Shown one piece after another: positions 1 to 8,864 of a stretch of 64,000 nucleotides of DNA (positions are counted from its first letter, which is position 1; the number at the start of each line of letters is the position of its first letter). The notes under the pieces are model-generated. The model searched no databases, had not been told where the DNA came from, and saw nothing but the letters and a program-made list of their open reading frames with translations. Origin of the DNA: Paenibacillus mucilaginosus 3016 (GTDB lineage Bacteria > Bacillota > Bacilli > Paenibacillales > NBRC-103111); assembly GCF_000250655.1 (NCBI RefSeq), contig NC_016935.1:1630001-1694000 (forward strand). Direction: 5' to 3'. Position numbers and translations under genes: made by a program.

Positions 1-378
1 GTCTACGGCCCGCTGCAGCTCCTGCAGATCGAGCTGCCGTGTCGTATCGGAGATGGAGCGCAGGTGGTTCTTCTCGATCGCCTCCACGATGCTGGGCAGG
101 GAATTGCCGGCGACAATGTCCTGGTAAGACGGCTTGCCGGGAGGGGGAAGCACCAGCTCGGCGGCCAGCTTCATGCGGAAGTCGCTGTAGCCCTTGAAGA
201 GCAGATTCCGGCAGAAGCGCGATACGGTTGCCGTACTGGTGCCGGAGCGGCCGGCAAGCTCGGTGATGCTGAGATGCACGGCCTCATGGGGATGGTCAAG
301 CAGGAACTGCGCCAGCGTCTGCTCCTGCCGGTGCATGGCATGCTGTCGGTCTCGGATCGACTGAAGGATGCTGGACAT
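1..378 (-). CDS. MurR/RpiR family transcriptional regulator (partial, N-terminal part)
   Basis: The first 126 codons read from an ATG at 378 and run off the left edge. The N-terminus has the RpiR-type helix-turn-helix (HTH_6): a helix rich in Gln/His (QTLAQFLLDHPHEAV) followed by ITELAGRSGTSTATVSRFCR, the usual recognition helix, at about residues 35-60. In this family the missing C-terminal part is a SIS domain that senses a phosphosugar, so control of sugar or amino-sugar metabolism is expected but the effector cannot be read here. The AT-rich stretch just upstream of the ATG is the likely promoter. Family assignment is firm; target genes lie outside the window. Confidence 0.85.
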   Translation of the reverse strand, partial: MSSILQSIRDRQHAMHRQEQTLAQFLLDHPHEAVHLSITELAGRSGTSTATVSRFCRNLLFKGYSDFRMKLAAELVLPPPGKPSYQDIVAGNSLPSIVEAIEKNHLRSISDTTRQLDLQELQRAVD

Positions 379-705
379 GGGATCACCCGTCTTTGTTATT
401 TTTTTTGTAAATTATTTTCTTTATTTATCGTAAGTTAACAAAAATATTTTTCATAACCATCATATCGTATCCTCAAACCGGAAGCAACAGGCAATCTACA
501 TCATTTCCCGTGCCGCCATATTTTATAAAAAAGCCTCCCTACCCCCTCAAAACTGGTAAATCTTCATTTCACGCCTGCCGGGCAGGTAGTATAATAGAAT
601 CTGCCGCTTGGAAGATCGTGGAGTGACTGCACGGTTCCTGTATATAGATGGGGAGTGGACAATCATGCTGATGTGCTTCAGCGATAGAAGGGGGTTTTAC
701 CCGTT
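379..705. other. Intergenic region between divergent genes with a candidate promoter
   Basis: About 327 bases with no convincing ORF on either strand. The left half is AT-rich and should hold the promoter of the RpiR gene. For the rightward gene a TATAAT at 590-595 lies 17 bases after a weak TTTCAC at 567-572, a plausible but unproven sigma-A promoter. It would leave a leader of about 105 bases before the TTG start. No conserved RNA motif was recognised in it. Confidence 0.4.
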
Positions 706-2853
706 TTGAACTTGGCAGTAAGGCCGGCGGGATGGGGAAGGGCAGGCCGCGTGCTGCTTGCCCTGCTTCTGCTGGTGATGGGGCTGGTTTCCGGTCTGCA
801 GCCGGCGCAGGCGACTATGGGCACGATGCTGGAGGAAACCGGTGGAGAAGAACCGTCTTCCATTGGCGGGTTGTACTTTTATAATTATGGTCAATGGGAG
901 TTAAATCCCTACGTGAACGAGCAAAACAATCTGGTGATGGAGTTCTACACGAACAAAGTTCTCGGGGGAACGGATACGATCGAGCTTCGGTATCCTGCCG
1001 AATACGGCTGGAATATGACCGGAGCCGTCTATCAGATCTCCGTCAATCCCGGAGAGAACTGGGAGCTGACGGGGACCCATGTGGACGGCCCGAACGGCCC
1101 GTCGATCGTTTTCCAGCTGCCGGCAGGATTTGCCGCGAACCCGGAGGATAAGGTGCAGCTCTTCCTGGGGCTTGCCGAGAATCCGCCGCTGGGCGGGGAG
1201 TATATGTTTTCCGCCAGAACTTCGGCGGAAGAAGCGTGGGCGTACTTCTACTCCTATGTGTATGACAAGACGGTCCGCGGGCTGGGGGTTACGGCAGGCA
1301 GTGACACGGCGGGGGCACGGGATGTGCCTTATACGTTCTCTTTTGACGCACCGTATAGAGATCAGCCTGTGCTAGCCCTCAGCAGCAGTGAAGAAACGGA
1401 AGCGACCGGCAGCGAATCGGGCTCCGACACTACAGTACAGCTGACGTTCCCACCGGGCTATACGATGAATGCGGAGCTGTCTCCGTCCAATGTATCCGTT
1501 CGGACCGGCTGGGAGGGAGAAACGGTGATCGAGCCCAACGGTACAGCCGTGTACTATGGAGAAGGCGGCGAGCGCATTGTCGAGGTGGTTATCCCTTCAT
1601 GGGAGATGCCTCGACTGACACCGGTGGAGATCACGTTGAATGAATCGGCAGGGATTGTCAATCCGGCAGCGGGCGGTACTTACGTGCTGAAAGCTCAGTT
1701 GGCCGGTGACATGGAATCCGCAGCTTATGAGATCGTCCTCCGCGAAGCGGGGGAAGAGCCTGTGGACACGACGATTCTTGCCGTAAAAGAGTCGGAGACG
1801 TCGCAGCCGCTTAGCGTGACGGACTCAGTCTACACACTGCAGGTACCGTACACAGTAAGCGGCCCCGTAACGGTGTTTGTGGAGCTGAACGATGCGCGTG
1901 CTGTGCTGACGGCTGCGGCGGATGAGGGAACCGTGGCGGATGTAACGTACGGCCGCCAGTCGGAAGCTGCCGGCTACTACTTGCAGTTCGACGGGCTGGG
2001 CGAAGGGATTAACACCGCCCGCGTTGTGGTAAGCGGTGCCGGTGCGGAACCCCATGGCTACCTCATCGTGATCCATCGGGCGGCAAGGCCATCTAGCGTA
2101 CCGCTTAACGGTACCCCTTATCCGCTTACGGCGGCGTACCCCGTCGCTGTGTTTGCAGAGGGGGCGGTGACTCTCGATTTCACCGGCAGTACCTTCTCTG
2201 CAGGTGCTTATGTGTTGGCATGGGAGGAACAGTCTCCAGCCTACAGCACCGGCATGAAGCCTGTCAGCAAAGTAGTCAGGTTTGAAATCAGCGGAGTCAC
2301 GATGGCAGCCGGTCAACCGGTGAAGCTCACCTTGAAGACAACAAGCGGGAATACCAATAAGCCGGCTGGCGTCTTCGTATCCAGCGGCGGCGGGTGGGTG
2401 CACGACCGTTCCGGCCTGGTAAGCGAAGGCGGGGCCGAGCTGCCGCTGTCCGGCCTGCCGGCAGGGGATTACGGAGTCTTCGAGGCTGACTACACTATGG
2501 TCAAAATGAAGCTCGGCAAACCGGCCGGCGGTACGCGGGAACTGACGCTCACCTCCGAGGAAGGAGCTGAAATGTATTATCAGATCGGCGGTCAGGGCTA
2601 TCAGCCGTACAACGCGGCCCAGAAGCCTCTCGTGAAGGCAGGGGAGAAAGTGACGGCCTATGCCAAGGCGGCGGGCAGGCTCGACAGCGAGCCCCGGGAG
2701 CTGACTGTGCCTCCCATCCCGGTCATCGGCAAAGCTGAGGACGTGCTCAAAGAGCTGAAGAACGGGCAGGATTTCAACGGAGACGGTACCTTCGACGCAG
2801 GGGACGTTGTGGATTATCTCCACCTGATCGAACCCTACCGGGCGAAGCCTTAG
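706..2853 (+). CDS. Secreted beta-sandwich protein with EF-hand/dockerin-like C-terminus
   Basis: A 715-aa exported protein of unknown job. It starts at TTG (706) with AGAAGGGGG about 12 bases upstream; an Arg-containing n-region, a Leu-rich core (LLALLLLVMGLV) and an AxA-type site near residue 37 form a signal peptide. The middle (about residues 350-470) has the feel of a cadherin-like beta-sandwich domain ending in YLIVIHR. Near the C-terminus DFNGDGTFDAGD is a calcium-binding EF-hand loop followed by a short helix, like half a dockerin module or the C-terminal motif of many Paenibacillus surface proteins. It is followed by a bidirectional terminator and is probably monocistronic. No catalytic motif was seen, so an adhesive or structural surface role is only an inference. 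Confidence 0.75.
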   Translation: MNLAVRPAGWGRAGRVLLALLLLVMGLVSGLQPAQATMGTMLEETGGEEPSSIGGLYFYNYGQWELNPYVNEQNNLVMEFYTNKVLGGTDTIELRYPAEYGWNMTGAVYQISVNPGENWELTGTHVDGPNGPSIVFQLPAGFAANPEDKVQLFLGLAENPPLGGEYMFSARTSAEEAWAYFYSYVYDKTVRGLGVTAGSDTAGARDVPYTFSFDAPYRDQPVLALSSSEETEATGSESGSDTTVQLTFPPGYTMNAELSPSNVSVRTGWEGETVIEPNGTAVYYGEGGERIVEVVIPSWEMPRLTPVEITLNESAGIVNPAAGGTYVLKAQLAGDMESAAYEIVLREAGEEPVDTTILAVKESETSQPLSVTDSVYTLQVPYTVSGPVTVFVELNDARAVLTAAADEGTVADVTYGRQSEAAGYYLQFDGLGEGINTARVVVSGAGAEPHGYLIVIHRAARPSSVPLNGTPYPLTAAYPVAVFAEGAVTLDFTGSTFSAGAYVLAWEEQSPAYSTGMKPVSKVVRFEISGVTMAAGQPVKLTLKTTSGNTNKPAGVFVSSGGGWVHDRSGLVSEGGAELPLSGLPAGDYGVFEADYTMVKMKLGKPAGGTRELTLTSEEGAEMYYQIGGQGYQPYNAAQKPLVKAGEKVTAYAKAAGRLDSEPRELTVPPIPVIGKAEDVLKELKNGQDFNGDGTFDAGDVVDYLHLIEPYRAKP

Positions 2854-2909
2854 CCGGCTTCCGCTTGAACTTGCTGTTCCCAACCGGGACTGATTCGTCC
2901 GGTTAAAAA

Positions 2910-2953
2910 AAGAAGACCGTATCCCCCAAGTTCATGGGGGATACGGTCTTCTT
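2910..2953. terminator. Bidirectional rho-independent terminator
   Basis: Perfect inverted repeat: the arm AAGAAGACCGTATCCCCC and its complement, separated by about nine bases. The stem is flanked by an A-run on the left and T-rich sequence on the right, so it can stop transcription of both the secreted-protein gene and the convergent mtnA. Confidence 0.9.
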
Positions 2954-2968
2954 CATTGCCGGCTGCTG

Positions 2969-4048
2969 CTATTCGAACAGCTTCTTCAGGTTCTCCGCGT
3001 AAGGTGCGCGGATGACGCCCTTCTCCGTGATGATCGCCGTCACATACTCGTTCGGCGTCACGTCGAAGGCCGGGTTGTACACCTTCACGCCGGCCGGAGC
3101 CGTACGCTTGCCGAAGCCCTGTGTGATCTCGTCCTCGTGACGCTCCTCGATCGGAATATCGGCGCCCGTCGGCGTGCCGAGGTCGATCGTCGACATCGGG
3201 CAGGCCACGTAGAACGGGATGCCGTGCGCTTTGGCCAGAACGGCAACGCTGTACGTGCCGATTTTGTTGGCGACATCGCCGTTGGCGGCGACGCGGTCCG
3301 TGCCGACGATGACGGCCTGGACCCAGCCCTTCGCCATGACGGCGCCGGCCATGTTGTCGCAGATCAAGGTGACGTCGACGCCAGCCTGCTGGAGCTCGAA
3401 CGCCGTCAGTCGGGCACCCTGTAGCACGGGCCGCGTCTCATCGGCGAATACCTTGAGGGCGATGCCCTTCTCCTGCGCCAGGTACATCGGCGCAAGGGCC
3501 GTACCATAGCGGGCCGTCGCGAGGCCGCCCGCGTTGCAGTGCGTCAGGACGCCCATGCCGTCCTGGAACAGCTCCAGCGCGTGCTCGCCGATCAGGCGGC
3601 AGGTCTCTTCGTCCTCCGCCTGGATGGCGCGGGCTTCGTCAAGCAGCAGCTCCTTGGCCGTCTCAACCGACGTATCGCTGTCTGGCCCGAGCAGCGCCTC
3701 AGCCCGTGCGCGCATCCGGTCCAGCGCCCAGAACAGGTTCACGGCCGTCGGACGCGAGGTCGCGAGGTAATCGCACTGCCGGCCGGCTTCGGCCAGCAGC
3801 TCTTCCCGGCTGCCGTTCACGCCGCGGATGCCGAGGTAGACCCCGAATGCCGCCGCGATGCCGATAGCGGGGGCGCCCCGTACAGCCAGCTGCTTGATCG
3901 CATCCCATACCTGTTCGGAGGTGGTCAGCTCGAGATAGAGGATTTCGTCCGGAAGCAGACGCTGGTCAAGCAGATCCAGCCGGTCCTCCAGGGAGTTCCA
4001 GCGGACCGATTGCAGCCAGTCGGCGGTTTCTTGATTTTGTACAGTCAT
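2969..4048 (-). CDS. mtnA: Methylthioribose-1-phosphate isomerase
   Basis: 359 aa, matching the usual length (about 350). It converts 5-methylthioribose-1-phosphate to the ribulose form in the methionine salvage pathway, in the cytosol. Diagnostic stretches are [13 protein letters not shown] near residue 50, HCNAGGLAT around residue 157 (active-site Cys) and [18 protein letters not shown] around residue 238 (active-site Asp). The ATG at 4048 is preferred because GAGGAG lies at the right distance; the in-frame GTG at 4060 would overlap that site. It follows mtnK by 51 bases on the same strand, so the two form an operon that turns methylthioribose into the isomerised phosphate. Confidence 0.95.
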   Translation of the reverse strand: MTVQNQETADWLQSVRWNSLEDRLDLLDQRLLPDEILYLELTTSEQVWDAIKQLAVRGAPAIGIAAAFGVYLGIRGVNGSREELLAEAGRQCDYLATSRPTAVNLFWALDRMRARAEALLGPDSDTSVETAKELLLDEARAIQAEDEETCRLIGEHALELFQDGMGVLTHCNAGGLATARYGTALAPMYLAQEKGIALKVFADETRPVLQGARLTAFELQQAGVDVTLICDNMAGAVMAKGWVQAVIVGTDRVAANGDVANKIGTYSVAVLAKAHGIPFYVACPMSTIDLGTPTGADIPIEERHEDEITQGFGKRTAPAGVKVYNPAFDVTPNEYVTAIITEKGVIRAPYAENLKKLFE

Positions 4049-4099
4049 GGTGAATCTCACTCCTCTTATGTCTAGTAGGCGGATGCAAGAGGCTTGCTC

Positions 4100-5305
4100 T
4101 TATTGCACCGCTTTGTCCGCAATCTCGATCAGCTGTTCGATGGACGATGCCTGGCGGTTGAACTTGATCAGCGTTGTGCCGATCGAGAGAGCAATGCGCT
4201 GGGCGCGTTCCTTCGCCGCTTCGTCCGTGAGGCTGTTGATGTCGGCAACCTGGGCCAGTCCATGTACGCGGCGGACCATCTTCGCACCGGTGAAGCCAAA
4301 GGTATCCTGGAGCAGGGTTCTCATGTAGTAGTCCTGGTATCCGGCGGTCCGGGACATGCGGTCAACCCCATGAGCATCCCACAGGCGGCGGAATTCCCGC
4401 TCGAAGTTGTTCCAAGTGTCGCGGATCGTTCCCGTCAGGTAGGCGCGGAAGTCGCGGCGGGAGGCCTCATCCGCACTCCAGCCTTCCTGGGCGGCGAAGT
4501 TCAGGAGCAGGTTGGCGAACACGGCGCCGATATCGAAGCCCATCGGACCGTAGTAGGCGAACTCGGGATCGATGACTTTCGTCGATTCCTGTGTAATGAA
4601 GATACTGCCCGTATGCAGATCTCCGTGCAGCAGCGCCTGGGCGCTCGTAAGGAACTTCTGGCGGAGAATGGCTACCTCAAGGTGAAGCTCCCCATCCCCC
4701 CATACCGCACCGACGGCATCGCGGATCGCCGGAGGCACATTGTTATTCGGTGAATCCGTATAAGGATCGTCGAAGATGAGATCCTCGGTAATTTTGCACA
4801 GTTCCGGATTGATGAACCGCTTCACGCGTTCCTTCTTCTCCTGCTGGTTCAAGCCGAGATCCGACGTGTAAAAAAGAGTATGGGCCAAAAAGCGTCCGAT
4901 GTGCCCGGCGAACAGCGGGTACCGGTTGCCTTCGATGAGACCGCGGCGCATGATGACATGGTCGCTCAGATCCTGCATCACCGTCAGAGCCAGATCCGGC
5001 TCGTAAACATGTACATGCGGCACGAGATCCGGGCACAGCGATTCCTGAATCATCAGCGCTTCGCTTTCGATGCGGGCGCGGTCGAGTGTCAGCGGCCACG
5101 ATTCGCCAACCACCTTGGCGTAAGGCAGCGCCTGCTTCAGGATGATACTGCGGCCGGTGGAGGGCTCAGAGATATGAAAGACGAGATTGAGGTTCCCGTC
5201 GCCGATTTCACGAGATACGAGTTCGGACTCTGCATGGAAGAGGTCGGGCAGCCGGCGCGCATATTCAATGGCTTCAGCTTCCGTAAGCGGATGGTAAGCA
5301 GACAT
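4100..5305 (-). CDS. mtnK: Methylthioribose kinase
   Basis: 401 aa, normal for MtnK. It phosphorylates 5-methylthioribose with ATP, the step before MtnA. The protein has the aminoglycoside-phosphotransferase-like kinase fold: an N-terminal ATP lobe with IILKQALPYAK (about residue 55), the catalytic loop LLHGDLHTGSIF (about residue 228) and the metal-binding stretch VIDPEFAYYGPMGFDIG shortly after. The start ATG follows GGAGG by eight bases. First gene of the mtnKA operon; no SAM riboswitch (S-box) was recognised in the roughly 200 bases upstream, unlike many Bacillales methionine genes. Confidence 0.95.
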   Translation of the reverse strand: MSAYHPLTEAEAIEYARRLPDLFHAESELVSREIGDGNLNLVFHISEPSTGRSIILKQALPYAKVVGESWPLTLDRARIESEALMIQESLCPDLVPHVHVYEPDLALTVMQDLSDHVIMRRGLIEGNRYPLFAGHIGRFLAHTLFYTSDLGLNQQEKKERVKRFINPELCKITEDLIFDDPYTDSPNNNVPPAIRDAVGAVWGDGELHLEVAILRQKFLTSAQALLHGDLHTGSIFITQESTKVIDPEFAYYGPMGFDIGAVFANLLLNFAAQEGWSADEASRRDFRAYLTGTIRDTWNNFEREFRRLWDAHGVDRMSRTAGYQDYYMRTLLQDTFGFTGAKMVRRVHGLAQVADINSLTDEAAKERAQRIALSIGTTLIKFNRQASSIEQLIEIADKAVQ

Positions 5306-5507
5306 GAGTGGTTATTCCTCCTTATTGGATAAGCAAACTATCATTTCACTCTAGTATAAAGGAAACCGGGCTCCGTTGGAAGGAGCAGTCCGTGTGCGTT
5401 CCGGGGAGCGGCGGCTCTTTTTTACAAAAGATTCACATGGGCATGACGCCGGGTTAATTCAGTCCTCCGATAATGGAGATATGACACAATCCGGCGGAGG
5501 AATAAGG

Positions 5508-5717
5508 ATGAAGACGCGGATGGACAGTTTGTGGCTGGCGGGAATCGCTCTCGCGGCCTGGTGGATCGTGGCCCTGCTGATGCCGGCGCAGCCTGCGGAC
5601 AGTCTGTCCGGAGTCCAGGCCGGAGTGACCTATACAGCTTCCCTGCAGGACGACGACGTTCGAAGCGAGAATGACTATGTATACCGGGAGGCCCGAAATC
5701 CCGAGGATCCACGCTGA
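5508..5717 (+). CDS. Small membrane-anchored protein
   Basis: 69 aa, starting at the ATG at 5508 directly behind GGCGGAGGAATAAGG, which decides the start over upstream in-frame codons. One hydrophobic segment (LWLAGIALAAWWIVALLMP, residues 6-24) is followed by a short polar, acidic C-terminus (DDDVRSENDYVY). It could be an anchored or exported peptide. Not recognised. It is followed by the terminator at 5836-5865. Confidence 0.55.
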   Translation: MKTRMDSLWLAGIALAAWWIVALLMPAQPADSLSGVQAGVTYTASLQDDDVRSENDYVYREARNPEDPR

Positions 5718-5835
5718 GCGGACGGACAGAGTTTCTTCGTCTTAGGTTAACCGCAGCGGACGAACCGTACCCGGAGGACCGCCTGATTCCCGAAGAGATA
5801 TAGAGAAAATAACAGATAAAGGCGGATACGCCAAA

Positions 5836-5865
5836 AAGGGAGGGCAGAAGCGCCTTCCCTTTCTT
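5836..5865 (+). terminator. Rho-independent terminator, group II intron target
   Basis: Ten-base-pair stem AAGGGAGGGC / GCCTTCCCTT (one G-U pair), loop of six, then TTTCTT. It would end the small gene at 5508-5717. The group II intron begins immediately after the T-tract, which is the characteristic insertion position of class C introns. Confidence 0.8.
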
Positions 5866-7750
5866 GCTTGTAACGCCCAGCATGGGCGTCATCTCTAGGG
5901 TGAGAGTCCCGAACGGGGGCTGGCGAGCGCCTACCGTTAGCCAAGGGCAAGGGTGTCGGCCGCGAGGCGGAATCTGAAGGAAGCCGGAGGCAAATGCACG
6001 GGCCAAGGTACACGAACCTAATTTGAGGCAGTGTCAGTCGGATGAGTCTCCAAGACAAGACGAAATCCAAAGCCGCCAAGGGTTGATGCTGTAAACTTAA
6101 GTGGTCACGGGCAGACAGATGGCGTTCTTATCTGGGGAGGCCTGCGGATACGCGAAGTGACTTCGTAACCGCGGCTGAGAAGCCGCGCTGAATCCGCAGG
6201 AGTCAGCAGAGGCCATAGTACGCGAGTACGGGACGCCGGAAAGCGGAAGGGCTGAACCGAAAGGAGAGAGGAAACCGGTGCGTTCGCGTGAAGAGCAGAG
6301 ACAGCAGAATATCCCGCAAGGGAGCTCGCGGCAAAGAGAAGCGGTGAAGCTGCCAGGGTATGCCGGAGCGCCGAGTTCTTCGCCGGCACAAGCCGCCCTT
6401 TCCTCTCGCAAAGACCAGAGCAGGCTGCTGGAGAAGATGCTCGAGGGGCACAACCTTCGGCTCGCTTACAAGCGAGTGGTACAGAACGGAGGAGCGCCCG
6501 GAGTGGACGGTGTAACGGTAGCCGAGCTACAAGCTTACCTGAAAACCCACTGGGAACAGGTGGAAGCCAACCTCCTGACGGGAAGCTACAGACCCGCACC
6601 AGTCAAACGGGTGGAAATCCCCAAACCCGGAGGCGGTGTGCGGCTGCTTGGCATCCCGACCGTAATGGACCGTTTTCTCCAGCAGGCGCTTCTGCAAGTG
6701 ATGAATCCGATTTTTGACGCACATTTCTCGGGGTACAGCTACGGTTTCCGCCCGGGGAAAAGGGCGCATGACGCCGTAAAGCAGTCACAAAGCTATATCC
6801 AAAGCGGTCTTAGATGGGTCGTGGATATAGACCTGGAGAAGTTCTTTGACCGGGTGAACCACGACATGCTCATGGCGAGGGTAGCACGGAGGGTAGAGGA
6901 CAAACGTGTCCTGAAGCTTATCCGCTCCTATCTGAACGCCGGGGTCATGTCGCATGGAGCGTTGGAGCGCATAGAGGAAGGCACGCCGCAGGGCGGTCCG
7001 CTCAGTCCGCTCTTGGCGAACATCCTGCTAGACGATCTGGACAAGGAACTGACAAAACGGGGATTGCGCTTTGTCCGCTATGCGGACGACTGCAACATCT
7101 TTGTCTCCAGCAAGCGTGCCGGGGAGCGCGTGATGGAATCGGTGATTCGCTTTGTGGAAGGAAAGCTGAAACTGAAAGTGAACCGGGATAAAAGTGCAGT
7201 GGACCGGCCATGGAACCGCAAATTCCTAGGCTTTAGTTTCCTATCGAACAAACAGGCGACGATTCGGCTGGCTCCTAAGACGATTTCGCGTTTCAAAGAG
7301 AAAGTGCGCGAACTGACGAACCGGACCAAGCCTGTGTCGATGGAGGAACGTATCCGGCGACTGAACCAGTACATGCTGGGCTGGCTGGGTTATTTCCGCC
7401 TAGCCTCGGCGAAGACGCACTGCCAAGCCTTTGACAAGTGGATTCGGAGAAGACTCCGCATGTGTCTGTGGAAGCAGTGGAAACGGGTGAAGACACGCAT
7501 TCGCGAACTACGTGCGCTCGGCGTTCCGAACTGGGCTGCCTATATGTTGGCAAACTCCCGTCGAGGTCCATGGGAAATGTCCCGTAGCACAAACAATGCC
7601 CTCCCGACTTCTTATTGGGAAGCGAAAGGGCTTAAAAGTTTGCTTTCTCGTTACCTGGAACTTCGTTAACCTTTTGGAACCGCCGTATGCGGACCCGCAT
7701 GTACGGTGGTGTGAGAGGACGGGGGCTAGGCGCCCCCTCCTACTCGATTA
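5866..7750 (+). mobile_element. Group II intron (class C-like) with encoded maturase
   Basis: A self-splicing retroelement. The 5' part carries AGGGTGAGAGTCCC (about 5897-5910), typical of domain I. The ORF for the maturase follows. Domain V is visible at about 7678-7716: a hairpin around GCCGTATGCGG / CCGCATGTACGG. Domain VI follows as GGGGGCTAGGCGCCCCC, with the expected bulged A in CCTACTCGAT. Its position directly behind a terminator stem and the lack of an endonuclease domain fit class C. The exact 5' boundary (5866-5870) is uncertain; the 3' end is taken at the CGAT near 7750. It sits between two convergent small genes and breaks neither. Confidence 0.85.
6278..7669 (+). CDS. ltrA: Group II intron reverse transcriptase/maturase
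   Basis: 463 aa. It helps the intron RNA splice and copies it into DNA at new targets. Start is GTG at 6278 behind AAAGGAGAGAGG. The N-terminal half is a reverse transcriptase with the RT motifs GAPGVDGVTV, SYGFRPGKRAHDA, VDIDLEKFFDRVNHD, GTPQGGPLSPLLANI and the catalytic FVRYADD (about residue 270). The C-terminus is a maturase X/GIIM domain (LNQYMLGWLGYFRLA through the Arg-rich RRRLRMCLWKQWK). There is no HNH endonuclease, as in class C enzymes such as the Eubacterium rectale one. Reading frame and RNA domains both look intact, so the element may be active. Confidence 0.95.
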   Translation: MRSREEQRQQNIPQGSSRQREAVKLPGYAGAPSSSPAQAALSSRKDQSRLLEKMLEGHNLRLAYKRVVQNGGAPGVDGVTVAELQAYLKTHWEQVEANLLTGSYRPAPVKRVEIPKPGGGVRLLGIPTVMDRFLQQALLQVMNPIFDAHFSGYSYGFRPGKRAHDAVKQSQSYIQSGLRWVVDIDLEKFFDRVNHDMLMARVARRVEDKRVLKLIRSYLNAGVMSHGALERIEEGTPQGGPLSPLLANILLDDLDKELTKRGLRFVRYADDCNIFVSSKRAGERVMESVIRFVEGKLKLKVNRDKSAVDRPWNRKFLGFSFLSNKQATIRLAPKTISRFKEKVRELTNRTKPVSMEERIRRLNQYMLGWLGYFRLASAKTHCQAFDKWIRRRLRMCLWKQWKRVKTRIRELRALGVPNWAAYMLANSRRGPWEMSRSTNNALPTSYWEAKGLKSLLSRYLELR

Positions 7751-7764
7751 TGCTGCGGCCGGGA

Positions 7765-7944
7765 TTAGAGCAGGTCGTTCAGATTCTTTCTCCGGGAGTC
7801 CACGAGATCAATCGCACCAAGCACAACGTGGGCAAGTCCAAAGCCGACGACAGCGGCGGCGGCCATTGGGTATTTGGCCCGCAGGGCCGCACCGGATGCT
7901 GTTACGGCCGTACCGAGTACCGTAGGAATTAAGCCTTCACGCAT
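7765..7944 (-). CDS. Small Ala/Gly-rich hydrophobic protein
   Basis: 59 aa. The ATG at 7944 follows AAGGAG by nine bases. The sequence is mostly hydrophobic (IPTVLGTAVTASGAALRAK and MAAAAVVGFGLAHVVLGAID), suggesting one or two short membrane helices, with a basic C-terminus (DSRRKNLNDLL). Function unknown. The intron 3' end lies only about 15 bases beyond its stop, so the intron may separate this gene from the terminator it once shared. Confidence 0.6.
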   Translation of the reverse strand: MREGLIPTVLGTAVTASGAALRAKYPMAAAAVVGFGLAHVVLGAIDLVDSRRKNLNDLL

Positions 7945-8132
7945 GGCAGTTCACGCTCCTTGGATGGGATGAGTTACGTGTCCGGCGCTCTGCCGGCAGC
8001 CCTTTTAGCATCGATTTTTGAGATCGATTTTATGCCTGACGGGAATTGCATTGTTGTGGATGGAATTCTATAATGATGTAATGGCTTTTCATAGGAAATT
8101 CAGGGGGGTTAGCCCAAGGAGGGAATGGGGAG

Positions 8133-8717
8133 ATGACGGAACCGAAGAGTGTACAGGCCATCGGGCTCAAGGAATGGGCGGCCGCTCTGGAGGCGCTGCG
8201 TCAGGGAGAGCAGATCCTGATCATGCGCAAGGGAGGTATCCGTGAAGAAACACGGGATTTTCAGGTCGAAGCGGACAGCTTCTACTTATACCCGACCTTC
8301 GAACACCAGAGGAAAGAGCTTATCAAGCCTGAATACCAGGCGGCTGTGGACCGGAGCACGGAAGGCTGGTCGCCGGATCTGACGCAGGTGGCGCTTACCT
8401 GTTACGCCGAGCTCGTGGAAGACATCCTGATTGAAGACGGGGAGACGCTCGCGAAGCTGGCCGGCGAACATATCTGGACGGACCGGTTCGCGGAGGAGCG
8501 GCTGAAGTGGAAGAAGGCCAAACCGCTTCATGTCATGCTGCTTCGAGTATACGAGCTCGAGAACCCGGCAACAATTGAAATTCGGGAAGAATATAACGGC
8601 TGCAAGTCTTGGATCTCCCTTCCGGGCGAAATGCTGCAGGATGTTCCGAGAAAACCGGTGCTCTCCAATGAGGAGTTTAACCGCAAGGCGGAACGGATTC
8701 GCTCTTTACTTCAATGA
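8133..8717 (+). CDS. DUF1802 family protein
   Basis: 194 aa, start ATG at 8133 behind AAGGAGGG. It opens with IGLKEWAAALEALRQGEQILIMRKGGI, the signature of the DUF1802 family, common in Paenibacillus and cyanobacteria. FYLYPTFEHQRKELIKPEY follows, and a conserved hydrophobic LKWKKAKPLHVMLLRVYEL lies in the second half. The family has no known biochemical role. It lies about 150 bases before sufC but the suf genes appear to have their own promoter, so the two are probably not co-transcribed. Confidence 0.8.
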   Translation: MTEPKSVQAIGLKEWAAALEALRQGEQILIMRKGGIREETRDFQVEADSFYLYPTFEHQRKELIKPEYQAAVDRSTEGWSPDLTQVALTCYAELVEDILIEDGETLAKLAGEHIWTDRFAEERLKWKKAKPLHVMLLRVYELENPATIEIREEYNGCKSWISLPGEMLQDVPRKPVLSNEEFNRKAERIRSLLQ

Positions 8718-8746
8718 AATCTTGATGAAAAGGGCGCTGCGGGGCT

Positions 8747-8774
8747 TTATTGATTGGGTATCGTAAGTTATAAT
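8747..8774 (+). promoter_or_regulatory. Candidate promoter of the suf operon
   Basis: TTATTG at 8747-8752, 16 bases, then a perfect TATAAT at 8769-8774. Transcription would start near 8781, giving an 84-base leader that includes the palindrome at 8802-8829. Confidence 0.5.
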
Positions 8775-8801
8775 AAAAAAGTGAAGCTTAACTGAGAATC
8801 A

Positions 8802-8829
8802 CTGATAATCATTTTGGAATGATTATCAG
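8802..8829. promoter_or_regulatory. Perfect palindrome, Fur-box-like operator in the suf leader
   Basis: CTGATAATCATT, four bases, then AATGATTATCAG. The half-sites contain GATAAT and ATTATC, the words of a Fur (iron-uptake repressor) box, and a further GAGAAT word lies just upstream. Iron control of suf is well known in other bacteria. It could instead act as an mRNA hairpin, though no T-run follows it. Confidence 0.5.
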
Positions 8830-8864
8830 AAGATAATAATTTGAAAGCGGAGGCGTGACAAAGC

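Noticed and set aside
5422-6006. 194-aa minus-strand ORF across the terminator and intron start
   Set aside because: It runs antisense through the small gene, terminator and intron RNA domain I; no protein features.
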